From contig CM041465.1 in the NCBI GenBank assembly GCA_023213395.1, positions 98,773,741-98,837,740 on the forward strand: a stretch of DNA of 64,000 nt. Reading direction: 5' to 3'. Made by a program: the position numbers and the translations under genes. Source of the stretch: Cycas panzhihuaensis. Lineage: Eukaryota > Cycadophyta. Below are positions 13,060-23,218 of this stretch, one piece after another. Below the pieces are notes generated by a model. The model was not told the DNA's origin. It made no database searches and saw nothing but the letters and a program-made list of their open reading frames with translations. Every line of letters begins with the position of its first letter. The stretch's first letter is position 1.

Positions 13060-13690
13060 AAGGAGACAAGATCAAGTGGCTTAGAGAAGCCCATACTTCT
13101 AAAGTAGCTGTTCACGTTGGTATAGAGAAGACTTTAGAAAACTTGAGAAGATATGTTGTATGGCCAAAAATGCAAAATGATGTAAAAAAATATGTAAAAG
13201 GATGTGTAATGTATAATACTTCTAAGCCTTCTTCTATAAAATTAGGATTGTATACACCACTTCCTATTCCCACTAGACCTTGGGAAAGTATCTCCATTGA
13301 TTTCTTAGGGGGACTTCCCATGACTAGGAAGGGACATTATTATCTCTTTGTTGTTGTAGATAGGTTCAGTAAAATGATATGTCTAATACCTTGTAAGAAG
13401 ACAATCACAGGAATAGGAGCAGTTGAGTTATTCTTTGAGCATGTATGGAAGAATTTTAGCTTGCCTTCTTCCATCATTTCAGATCGGGACACTCGATTCC
13501 TTTCATCATTTTGGAAGTCACTATGGGAGATGATGGATACCAAATTGAATAGGAGTACAAGTTTCCATCCTCAAACAGATGAACAAACCAAAGTAGTGAA
13601 CAGAACTTTGGTACATTTATTGAGGGGATATAATTCCAAGCATCCAAAGACTTGGGATGAATCATTGGCTTTTCTATAATTTGCATTTAA
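13060..13690 (+). pseudogene. Gypsy integrase core with lost catalytic glutamate
   Basis: A degenerate zinc-binding region is followed by a 178-codon open frame starting at 13143. Catalytic aspartates are visible in SISIDFLGGLP and IISDRDTRF. The third acidic residue should be the E of QTDGQTEVVNRTL. The sequence here reads QTDEQTKVVNRTL, so the glutamate is replaced by lysine and strand transfer should be abolished. The frame stops at 13677. Confidence 0.85.
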
Positions 13691-13839
13691 TAGAGCAATG
13701 CATGCATCACACTCTAAAGCACCTTTTGAAGTTTGTTTGGGATACTCGCCTCAAAGTCCATTTGACTTAAGAGTTTTCCATACAAGCTAAGGAAGGATCC
13801 ATCAAAGAGAAGGAGGAGCATGACAAGGCTTTAAGATAC

Positions 13840-14390
13840 TTGGAGAAGATCCAGAGAGTCCACAAAGAACTATATGATCAACTTTTAAGGACTCAACAAA
13901 AGTACAAGGAAAGACATGACAAGCATAGACAAGAGTGTACTTTTCAAGAAGGAGATTTAGTATGGTTATACTTGAGCAAGGAGAGGTTAAAAGGAGAAGG
14001 TAAGAAACTCAAACCTATAAGGTATGGACCATTCAAGATTTTAAGAAATGTAGGTGGCAATGCTTTCCAACTTGATCTTCCACCTTATATACAAATATAT
14101 TCAGTAGTAAATGTTGAATACTTAAAACTCTTTGAGCCCTCCATGCTAGATGAGGAACAGGACCAGTTCACTTTACCTTCAGTTGATGACTTGTATTTGG
14201 AAAGTGAGAAGCCTCTTAAGGGAGATTATATCTTGGAGAGAAAATCTACCAAAACAAGACATAAGACACATGAATCTTTCAGGATTAGAGTAGCAAGATA
14301 ATTGCCTAGTAAGGCCAAGTGGTTTATTAGGCAACAAGGAGAACAACTCTTCCCCCATCTCCAATTCTAAGCCAAACAGAAGTTGGCTAT
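13840..14390 (+). pseudogene. Gypsy integrase C-terminus, possible degenerate chromodomain
   Basis: The frame starting at 13840 has the GDLVWLYLSKERL and RYGPFKIL blocks typical of the integrase C-terminal SH3-like domain. A VVNVEYLKLF block, an acidic spacer, and GDYILERKSTKTRHKTHESFRIR follow. That last segment sits where chromoviruses carry a chromodomain, which would bind modified histone tails and steer insertion. I could not confirm the aromatic cage, so the chromodomain reading is tentative. The frame differs from the rest of pol. Confidence 0.6.
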
Positions 14391-14393
14391 TTC

Positions 14394-14406
14394 CAAGGAA
14401 GGGGAG
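14394..14406 (+). other. Polypurine tract of the gypsy element
   Basis: AAGGAAGGGGAG lies just upstream of the right LTR start at 14410, as expected for the plus-strand DNA primer. Confidence 0.8.
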
Positions 14407-14409
14407 CCA

Positions 14410-15469
14410 TGATCTAGGAGGATCTACCATATGTTTACAGGATGCAGAAAATGCTAGGCATTGGCATAACTAAAAGAGATATAGCTAAATGGTATCAAAA
14501 TTATATGAAATTTTGTGTAAAGGAAGAATACACATCCCACTATATATGTACAAAAGGTGGGATTCAGAAAATGTCATTTGATTATAGTTCAAGCCTTGTT
14601 TTACATAAAATTAATCCCATAGCTAGCAGAAAAATAGCAAATACATATTATGATTAAATGAATAAAAATATAGTCCAATGACATCCAAATGAGCTAAAAT
14701 TTTGAGGAAGCAGAGGAGACATGCGTTCCTATATGTGTATCAAATTTTAGCTAAATTGGAGTCTGTTAAGGTCAGTTACAATCCATAAATTCAAGCCTTG
14801 TTTTGCATAAAATTAATCCCACAGCTAACAGAAAAATAGCAAATACATATTATCATTAAATGAATAAAAATGTAATCTAGTGACATCCAAATAAGCTAAA
14901 ATTTTGAGGAGGAAAAGTGCATTCCTATACGTGTACCAAATTTGAGCTGAATTGGAGTCTGTTAAGGTCTGTTACAAGCTGCAACTTTTAAGAATTACAT
15001 GAAGTCCACTTGGACAACATGCATTCTGGTGGTTAGTGGTTATACTTGCATGATTGCCACTTGTTAAACATGCAATTTTGGTTTCTTTCTATAAATTGAG
15101 CCCTATTATGGGTTGGAGAGGTAGTTCTTGGAGGTGAAAGGCACTAGACTTAGGAAGCATCATTGGAGAAACATTTTGAGGGTTAGAGTCCCCCTTATGG
15201 TATAATTATATCATTTATTCCTTGTAATTTAACCATTTTTTTGCTAGTTGATTTCTCCACCATTAAATGGAGATTTTCATAGTTTAATAAAAGTACTACT
15301 CCTCATACTTTTGGAGCAATGTCAAAAATAAATGATTTGGGGTAGAATTTCTTTTTGTAGGCTAACTTTTGTTTTGATGTTATTGGGATTTCTACACTAA
15401 CTCCCAGGATCTCAAGGAGAAAAGGTTGATAATTAACTTCTTCACCAATTAGCTCTATTTTGGGATCAA
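14410..15469 (+). repeat. 3' LTR of the gypsy element
   Basis: 1,060 bp. It aligns with 8508-9773 throughout but has two, not three, of the ~202-bp internal units (starting near 14590 and 14792). It ends GGGATCA and is followed by the duplicated target ATTAT. Confidence 0.9.
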
Positions 15470-15474
15470 TTATG

Positions 15475-16828
15475 CGCCATCTTTATCCATGGGCAGTGGT
15501 GTTATTTCTCCCTTTCTGTAGCTCTAATTTGTATGAAAGGTTTGGACTTGTGTGTTCATATAACTATGTCCATAGTAGGGTTTTTCCTCTATGACTTGCC
15601 TACCATCAATACAAGAACAATATAATTGCCTCGAGAGGCTTAGTGCTTGTTTTGAAAAATCCCCACTCTTACACAACAAAAGATCATATGTAAGTTTTTG
15701 TGTGAGAATGTGAGGACTTTATAACAAACTTGAAAGATTTTAAGGGAAATAATTTATTTAGAATAGTTTTGGCAAAATAGCAATCATGCCACAATCACCA
15801 GTAGAGGTAAAGATGGATATTCCTCCAAACATAATGATTTGCATCAACAATCTCAATGAGAAGACTAAGATAGAAGAGCTTAAGCAATCTATATATGTAG
15901 TTTTCTCTCAATAATGTTAGCCCCTACATATTTACCTTTTGTCTATAATTCACATGCATTCAATATTACAAGCTCTCAATTTTTAGACCATTGAATCATC
16001 AACAATATTGTAATGTGCTCTTATATTTTTTATGGCACAATCAAATTATAATATATACCATCATATAATCAAACTATTCAATAATATGTTCCACATATAT
16101 CCCATGTAAATTACATATCACAATAAGGTTTTCAAATACCCTCAATAATAATAATTTATCATATGCCACTGTAAAATTATCATGGTCTTATAAATAATCC
16201 ATTCCATATACATCAAATTTCATTTCATGTATATGTAAATTTATCAACATAATAATGATGCCACTATCAAATCTCTTTCATGTGCTATATAGACATAACA
16301 TGCTATTGTAATAAAATGCCTATACCTATTTACTGTGACATTAAAACACCTATCAAATATCTTCTTTATACCTATCAACATGTTATTGTATAGGTCTACT
16401 ACCTATTATAGGTTACTAATGGTGTACATCATTCTAGTAGCAAATCTCACTATGAGATGTTTACAAAAGCCTCTGAAATGATTCATGAGTGATAGTGAAT
16501 CCCTTAAAAGGACACTCATAAGAGCTTTCACTATGAACAAAATATCATATTGGGTGGACTGGTTTCAACACCTATATGCTCATGAATATGGTGCCAACAT
16601 GATTTAAAATAAATGTCCACATAAAATCAATATATCAGTATACTATTGATATCTACTCCATCTATCCTGTATGAGGTTGGTTCATTAGCATAACACTGGC
16701 ATATTCAAACTCTTGGCTTAATAAATACACCTTATATCTAACTCTTGTACTGGCTCTGTCATGACTCATACTAGCTCATCAAACTAGATCACAAACGCTA
16801 TCTACTCTCTACATAAAATCTTAAAACC
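15475..16828. other. Interior of the non-autonomous element, right part
   Basis: Apart from the snRNP-like fragment no protein domain is visible. 15915-16828 is AT-rich and would be the element's 5' leader on the minus strand, ending at the primer-binding site at about 16829-16843. Confidence 0.5.
15786..15914 (+). pseudogene. Fragment of spliceosomal U2B''/U1A-like RNA-binding protein (first coding exon)
   Basis: A 42-codon frame starts ATG at 15786. Its body contains MDIPPN, then INNLNEKTKIEELKQSIY and VVFSQ. This is the opening of the first RRM of the U1A/U2B'' snRNP family, known as DIPPN-x-T-I-Y-I-x-N-L-N-E-K followed by EELK and FSQ. The RNP2 strand reads MICINNL, so the aromatic tyrosine that stacks on RNA is cysteine here. 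The frame stops right after FSQ, and nothing of the RRM remainder is found downstream. It lies inside the non-autonomous LTR element, antisense to it, so it is best read as a captured gene fragment or a destroyed host exon. It was too short to stand out as a gene, and is recognised by motif only. Confidence 0.7.
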
Positions 16829-16843
16829 ATGGCTCTGATACTA

Positions 16844-17357
16844 TATCAAAATATATGGATAATAGAATTTCTCTAATATCATGTTAAAATATATAATCGC
16901 AAAATGGACTCATGATATATGTACACAAGTAAATGAACATGTAAAGTAAACATCAAACATGTCAAGTATGCATCAAGTATTCATCAAGTATCATTACATC
17001 AAAGCATGTATGAACATTCACCATAAGAGATAAACACTAAGATTTATATATGGAAAACTTAGAATGGGAAAAACCATGGGAGAAGGTGGAGTTTGGACTC
17101 CTCTTATAATCATAATGATTAAATCTCCAAGTCTTCAAATTTTCTTAAATTTTCAAGTGGTGTGTGTACATATTTATAATATGATATGCCTCATGAGTAG
17201 CCTATGATATGGCATAAGCCTTTGCATCAACTAATAATGTGATTACATAGATATGTGTACATCTCACATATCTTGATGTATGTGAATAGTTAGATGGTAT
17301 ATATGTACATCATATACATTAAACATTACATATATATGATTATCACATATTTCAACA
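16844..17357 (-). repeat. 5' LTR of the non-autonomous element
   Basis: 514 bp. It aligns with 6411-6845 and contains an extra block (around 17030-17090) absent from the other copy. The inner edge abuts, on the minus strand, the primer-binding site TAGTATCAGAGCC. The outer edge TTTCAACA is followed by the AATGC half of the target duplication. Confidence 0.75.
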
Positions 17358-19145
17358 AATGCTCATTAGTTTATAGATTTTTTCAAGAGCTTATAAAGGC
17401 CACCATCTCTAATACCTTCTACAACAACTTTCCCATCATAGTTTTTAATAGTAGCCTTTCCATCTTTAAAGAGAATACTCACATTGTTATCTTTAATCTG
17501 ATTGACAAAGATCAAATTCTTCTTTAATCTTAACATGTATATTACATCCTTAATATAATAGTCTTTGTCATCAAGTGTGATAAATAGACCTCTCTTATCC
17601 CCTCTACATTTAATACTTTATTATCTCCTAAGATGATTGTCTACCTAATTATTTCCTACAATGTTTAAACCATTCAATCATACATGTTATATGCCTAAAA
17701 TGCTTGAATCAGTATACCAAACAGCATATGCCTTTGAATTGGTTTGTGAAGATGCCATGAAGAGTTTTTTACTCTTGCTAATTAAGTTGGTTAACTATAT
17801 AGAAATATACCATTCCTATAATTTCTTTCCTTGATTTTGTTGATCTCTATTGTTCTACTGATTAGCCTACCATTTCCTATAATCTCTCCTCAAATGACCT
17901 AGTTTATTATAGTAGAAACATAGTTTTGGTTGCCCCTTCTTAGTGAATTATTATTGTAGTTGAGTCTCCTTCTTCTTCAGAATGAAAGATTTCTTCCCTT
18001 TTAACTTCCTTGAGAATGCTCTAGAAGATTCCAGAACAACATTATCCTTTAATATCTACTCATATTGTAAAAGCAATGCCTCCAACTCATTGAATATGAT
18101 ATTTCTTATTAGATAATGTAACAATAATATTTTGGAGGCTAAAATTTTAACAAGTTGATAATGCAATTTTCCCCCCAAATTTTTGCGAGGGGGATCCAAG
18201 GGGGTTGTGAACCCCCCCTTGGCCGAGGAGTGCGGGGGGAAGTCAGAATTCCCTCCAGCCCCCCAACAAAGAGGGGCTTCGGGGGTGATAGCCCCTAACC
18301 CAAAAATCTAGCACAGAAAAGCATACTAAATTATAAAGAGAATCAGAGTCGTTCATTTAAAATATCCAAGATTTGATGGTCGAGATTTGTACCTTGTACG
18401 ACTCTCTCACATAGCTTGATTTAGGGTTTTTTTCTCACTATGATGATGGTATTCAATATATTGGATATACTATGAGGAGTTTGATGGTTGGTTGTTGTTG
18501 CTGTAAACATTTTACTATAGAATATGTATATTTTTCCATTCTTTGATAATAAAGTTTAATACCTTTTTTGTGTGGATATTTCCCTAACACACTATTGGGG
18601 TTTTACCATGTTATATTTAGAGTATTTATGATTCTTTGGCTTTCTGATTTATTTATTATATTATCTCTCATTTAAGAACTTATATGTTAAATTTCAGTTT
18701 CAATTCTTGTAACCAGTTACAAAAATAGTTTAAATTTTGATCATAATTTTTAATTATTGGGACCTAGCTTTCTCAACATTTCTTACCTTTTTTTACACAG
18801 AAAAACTTGTTACAATTTTTTTAAATTTCTTTGATAAGCTTTTTGACACTATAACAATGATGTCCTTATCATCAATAATCTCCTTAATATCCTCTAATCA
18901 ATTTTTTATCCCTTTTATGGTTTGGATATTTTAGCCATTAAACCTGTCATTGTTAAACTATATAGTTGATTATTTAAAATCATGACCCTTTGCATCATTT
19001 TTTGTCTCGAAGATAGATGATGACATCCCATACTTCCTTAGGAGTTTTAATACTTTTAACATTTTACACCAGAGATCCATTGAAATACATATTGATGAAT
19101 TCCTAAGGTAAAGTCACTTTTGCTTTCATACTCTACTTTTTCATG
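17358..19145 (-). pseudogene. Ty1/copia gag, zinc knuckle, protease and pre-integrase remnant
   Basis: On the minus strand, fragments run from Gag start (HEKVEYE near 19115) through a Gag core (DKDIIVIVSKSLSKKF near 18830). A segment NELEALLLQYE near 18070 comes next, then a knuckle CFYYNKLGHLRRDYRKW near 17875-17935, where the C-C-H-C pattern has lost two cysteines. A weak protease motif WYTDSS follows near 17740, then the pre-integrase segment LRLKKNLIFVNQ and GIRDGGLYKLL at 17570-17370. Stops and shifts are frequent. The gag is split by a solo LTR (18107-18778), and its integrase continuation lies at 4926-6405. Confidence 0.8.
18107..18778 (+). repeat. Solo LTR with target-site duplication
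   Basis: 672 bp. The start (TATTAGATAATGTAACAATA) aligns with the reverse complement of the LTR end of the copia at 19869-25179. The end (GGGACC...TTCTCAACA) aligns with the reverse complement of that LTR's start. The direct duplications TTTCT at 18102-18106 and 18779-18783 flank it exactly, and removing it re-joins the gag reading. It carries the same alternating runs of C and G (18170-18300) as the full-length element, in opposite orientation. Confidence 0.85.
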
Positions 19146-19868
19146 AGGAGTGGTTGTCTTTTTATTTGGTATGGGACCTTACCTACACTATTTTCTACAA
19201 CCTGTTCATTTAAAGCAAATTGATCATTTGGTACTTTAGGTGTCATAGTTTTTGGCATCGACTAATTTGTCTATCTAGGAGCTGAAATAAATTTTCACCC
19301 AACATGTTTTTATAAAAGTTTTAAAATACACACAAAATTTAAAGATCACATGCAAAAGTAGGCATTAAATAGCCTTAACACACCACACATTATTATTTTA
19401 TTTGCATGTTCCTTTTAAAATATCCTTGGTCACTTTACAGAGTGCTGAGAAAATAAAATATCACAAACATTATGTAAAGAGCTAGAATTAACCTATATGA
19501 CCATTGCAAAATGAAAAAGAATAAAAAATTACATAACATTATACTTTTAGAAATTGGAAAAGGCTACTAGATATGCTAGAAATTGCACTGGCACCCTTAA
19601 TAGACCATGTGGCCTGGGGTTTCTAGAACATGGCTTATATTCCAAGACTTAAAGTTTATAGACTATAATTTAATATGCTATAACTTTAGTAAATTAAAAA
19701 TTTACTTTTAACCTAAGTAACAAATGCTAAATATTTATTAGTTCCAATACAATCTAGTGAAAATTCATGATTTTTGGTGATACGACTTAATTTGCCTACT
19801 TTGAATCAATTCAGTGACAAAGGCTTCTCAACTCTAAATTAGTTAGCTCCACTTTAAAGATTTGTTTA
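19145..19868 (-). repeat. 1.9-kb dispersed repeat, copy B, first part
   Basis: Aligns with the low-coordinate part of 2990-4925. It is interrupted by the copia at 19869-25179 and resumes at 25185. The GTTTA at 19864-19868 is the left half of that insertion's target duplication. On the minus strand the block precedes and enters the gag remnant at 17358-19145, so it is probably the 5' LTR/leader of that old copia. Confidence 0.6.
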
Positions 19869-20512
19869 TGTTGAGAATACAAGGTCCCAACCCTTTAACC
19901 ACCACTAAGATCTATTGCATTCTTGCAACTAGTTACAAAAATTGAAACTTAAAATTATATGCAAGTTATAAAATCAGAGATTATACAATAACATAAAAAT
20001 AAAAGCTAAACATCACATATGCACCCGATATAACATGGTAAAACCCTAGCAGTGTGCTAGGGAAACATCTACACAGGAAAGGTATCAATTTTTATTATTG
20101 TGGAATGGAGAAACAATACATCTTAGTAGCAGAGTGCTCTCAGGAACAACAACCGGCCGCTGCCCTTATCACAGTACATTACATTACATACAACATAATA
20201 AGAAAAAGCCCTAAATTGAGTTATATGAGAGGGACATCCAAGGCATGAATCTCAACCGTAGAATCTAGGGTATTTGTATCGAACGACCCTGATTTTCTTT
20301 ACATTTTAATATGGTTTATAGGGTTAATTTTTTTGGTCGGGGGCTATTGCCCCCGAACCCCCTCTTAGTAGGGGGCGTTCCACAATCCTCGCACCCCAGC
20401 CAAGGGGGGCTCCTGTCCCTCTTGAAACCCCCCGAGAAATATTAGGGGGAAAACCACGCCAAAAACATGCCAAAATTTTAGCCCCAAAATATTGTTGTCA
20501 CAATATCCAACA
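19869..20512 (-). repeat. 3' LTR of the 5.3-kb copia
   Basis: 644 bp. Its inner edge CAATATCCAACA is followed by ATCTCCACCTTGAC, the complement of the polypurine tract. It contains self-complementary runs of C and G at about 20336-20450. Confidence 0.9.
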
Positions 20513-20792
20513 ATCTCCACCTTGACAACAATTACCCGGTACCTTTCCTGGACCCTTCATCATCTTTTCTACAAGCCAAGAGAAGTCAAACACCATTTGA
20601 ACTTATCTAATGGTATTGGTTTTGTGAATATATCAGCACAATTCTGATTGGCATGAATCTTCTCAAGTGCTACTACACCTGCTTCCATAACCTGTCTAAC
20701 AAAATGGTATTTAAGAGCAATATGCTTTGTTCTACTATGATAAGCTGGATTCTTGGCTAAGTAAATTGCACTTTGATTGTCACAAAATACCT

Positions 20793-21350
20793 TTACATTT
20801 TATACCTCCTTCCAAACTCAACCAATAGACCCTGTAACCAGATTTCTTCTTTACAAGCATGTGCTACAACAACATATTCAACTTCTGTGGTTGACAGTGC
20901 AGCTGTACTCTGCAATTTAGACATCCAACTAACTTGACCATTTGCAAGAGTAAAAACATAACCTGAAGTAGACCTTCTTTTGTCTAAATCTTCTGCAAAG
21001 TCTGAATCGACATATCCACAAACCTGATTACCTGTACCTCCAAAGGTAATGCAGTAGTTACTCGTGCCTCTAAAATATCCAAGCACCCATTTTACTGTAG
21101 CCCAATGTTCCTTTCCTGAATTTGCTATAAACCTGTTAATTATACCAATTGCATGTGAAATATCAGGTCTTGTATATACTATGGCATATATCAAACTTCC
21201 TACTGCACTTGTATAAGGCACATGAGATATATAAGCCTTTTCTTCTTCACTACTAGGACTCATATTTGAAGAAAGCTTGAAGTGGGAAGCCAATGGAATA
21301 CTCACTGGTTTCACATTTGCCATACCAAACCTGGTTAACACCTTCTCCAC
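20793..21350 (-). pseudogene. Copia RNase H and RT thumb (5.3-kb element)
   Basis: A 185-codon frame. YTRPDISHAIGIINRF marks the RT connection. RNase H residues follow: the catalytic aspartate in GYVDSDFAEDLDKRRSTSG, and the glutamate in LSTTEVEYVVVAHACKE. The frame ends before the usual IADIFTK tail. The family enzyme removes element RNA from the RNA-DNA hybrid. Confidence 0.85.
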
Positions 21351-21359
21351 ATATTTCTA

Positions 21360-21800
21360 CTATGATAACCATAGCTTACCATTTTTCCTGTCTCTATATA
21401 TCTCCATGCTTAGGATTTGTTTTGTAGCTCCTAGATTCTTCATATCAAAAGTCCTAGCCAATTGAGCTTTTAGCTTATTGATTTCTTCCATACTCTTGCT
21501 TGCAACCAGGATGTCATCAACATATAATACTAAGATAATGAATAAGCTATTGTCCATAAATTTAAAGTAAACACAATGATCATACTCACTTCTTTTGAAA
21601 ATTTGGCTCTCCATGAAGGCATTAAACTTCTTGTACCACTGCTTGGGTGATTGCTTCAGACCATACAATGATTTCTTGAGCCTGCAAACAAGGCTTTTCC
21701 TACCATCTTGTATAAACCTTCTAGTTGATCCATATAGATCTCCTCATCTAAATCTCCATGTAGAAAAGTTATTTTTATATCTAACTGCTCCAACTCCAAA
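21360..21800 (-). pseudogene. Copia reverse transcriptase core (5.3-kb element)
   Basis: A 102-codon frame starts MYGLKQSPKQWY and contains the intact catalytic box LYVDDILVAS, then MKNLGATKQILSMEI. Upstream, RT sequence to about 22060 is in other frames with stops, where the PHGRKTVGCRWV-type block is split. Confidence 0.85.
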
Positions 21801-22689
21801 TTGAGAGAAGCTACCAATGCTAATAGCACTCAAATTAAAATAAGTTTGACAACTAGTGAAAAGATCTTATGAAAGTCGATACCTTCTTTCTGTGCAAAAC
21901 CTTTAGCCACTAGTCTGACCATGTATTTATTAACCTTTCTATCAACATATGTTTTCTTTTGAAAACCCACCTACAACCAACAGTCTTCCTGCCATGTGGA
22001 AGTTCTAACAAGTTCCATGAATTATTTTTCATCAAAGCACATATCTCTTCCTGCATAGCCCCTTTTCACTTCTCACCTTGGATATCATCTACTGCTTCCT
22101 GATAACATGTGGGCTCACCATCATTAGAAATCAAAGTAATAGAAATAGAAAGGATGTACCTGTCAGGTGGATGACTAACTCATGTAGATCTTCTAACTGT
22201 TGGCAGAGGAGTGTCCACATACTCTTGTGAATCTGTTGTTGATTCATCTTCAAAAAGATCTTCATGCTTTTTTGATTCCACAGATGGCTGCATTTCAAAC
22301 TTGACTTGTTGATGTTCGGCTTACTGCTCCTATTTCATTTCAACTTCTCCACTGTCTGATTTTACAAGGGGAGATTCATTAAATATGACATCTCTGTTAA
22401 TGGTGGTTTTGTGGGCAGTAGGATCCCATAATCTGTATCCCTTCACACTATCCTTATCACCATAACCAACAAAGATATATCTCTTGGATTTTGGGTCTAA
22501 CTTTAAATGTTTACTTTTGTCAGTCCAGGCATAAGCATCACAACCAAAAACTTTTAAATTTGAATAATCACATGGATGTCCAATCCATACCTCTTCAGGA
22601 ATCTTGCAATTTATTGCAAGTGATGATGACCTATTTACCAGATAACAAGTTGTTTGAGCGACACGCCCCTGACCACCTTCACTCCTATA

Positions 22690-23110
22690 TTACTTAGCAT
22701 GATTCTTGCTCTTTCTAAAAGTGTCATATTCATGTACTCAGCAATGCCATTTTGCTACGGAGTATAGCTAGTGGTCTTGTGTCTTTTGATCCTAACTTCT
22801 CTGCAACAGTTCTCAAATTCCAAAGAGTTGAACTCAACTCCATTATCAGTTCTTAAACATTTGATTGTCTTACTAGTGATGTTCTCAACTAAAGCCTTGA
22901 ACTGCTTAAACGCACTAAACACTTCAGATTTCCTTTTCAAAAAATAGACCCATACCTTTCTGGAGTAATCATCTATAAATGTGACAAAATACAATGATTC
23001 TCCATAAGATATTTTAGAAATTTGGTCCCCATACATCTGAATGTATGTAATCCAGAATGTCTTTACTAGTGTGACTCCCTACTTTAAACCTAAGTCTACA
23101 ATGTTTTCCA
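22690..23110 (-). pseudogene. Copia integrase core (5.3-kb element)
   Basis: The frame at 22755-23036 shows the first aspartate in VTFIDDYSRKVWVY and the second in CLRTDNGVEF. It reaches SYTP where a stop replaces the first Q of the PQQNG motif; the family glutamate follows downstream. Upstream the zinc-binding part is in fragments. Confidence 0.85.
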
Positions 23111-23218
23111 AAAACACAATGTTTACAGAAAGCCAAGTCTGAAAGCTACAAGTTATGAAGCAACTTACAGTTTCTTAGCACCTTAAGTCCTCTCACTCAT
23201 GTGCCCAAGTCTCTGATG

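Larger units (their letters stand above)
8508..15469 (+). mobile_element. Full-length Ty3/gypsy retrotransposon (defective)
   Basis: A 6,962-bp element with LTRs 8508-9773 and 14410-15469, both starting TGATC and ending GGGATCA. The primer-binding site TGGTATCAGAGCA is at 9779-9791, six bases after the left LTR. The polypurine tract AAGGAAGGGGAG ends just before the right LTR. The flanking pentamers GTTAT (8503-8507) and ATTAT (15470-15474) are a target-site duplication with one change. Gag, protease, RT, RNase H, integrase and a C-terminal domain follow in gypsy order (integrase after RT). Most coding blocks from 10605 to 13680 share one frame, broken by stops. The element is dead but structurally complete. 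Confidence 0.92.
6411..17357 (-). mobile_element. Non-autonomous LTR retrotransposon (LARD-like) with nested gypsy
   Basis: Two direct repeats (6411-6845 and 16844-17357) flank this unit. Next to the right repeat, on the minus strand, is a primer-binding site TAGTATCAGAGCC, close to the initiator-methionine tRNA type TGGTATCAGAGCC. Next to the left repeat is a polypurine tract that reads TTAAGGGGAAA on the minus strand just before TGTTAAAATATA. The element is therefore transcribed on the minus strand. Without the nested gypsy (8508-15469) it is about 4.0 kb with some 3.0 kb of interior, in which no gag or pol domain could be found. It inserted into the older copia between its pre-integrase and integrase domains. 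Its interior holds a host-like exon at 15786. Confidence 0.75.

Noticed and set aside
4926-17357. Reading 6411-6845 and 16844-17357 as LTRs of the minus-strand copia coding fragments
   Set aside because: The copia Gag and integrase lie outside these repeats and join across them. The repeats belong to an element inserted within that copia.
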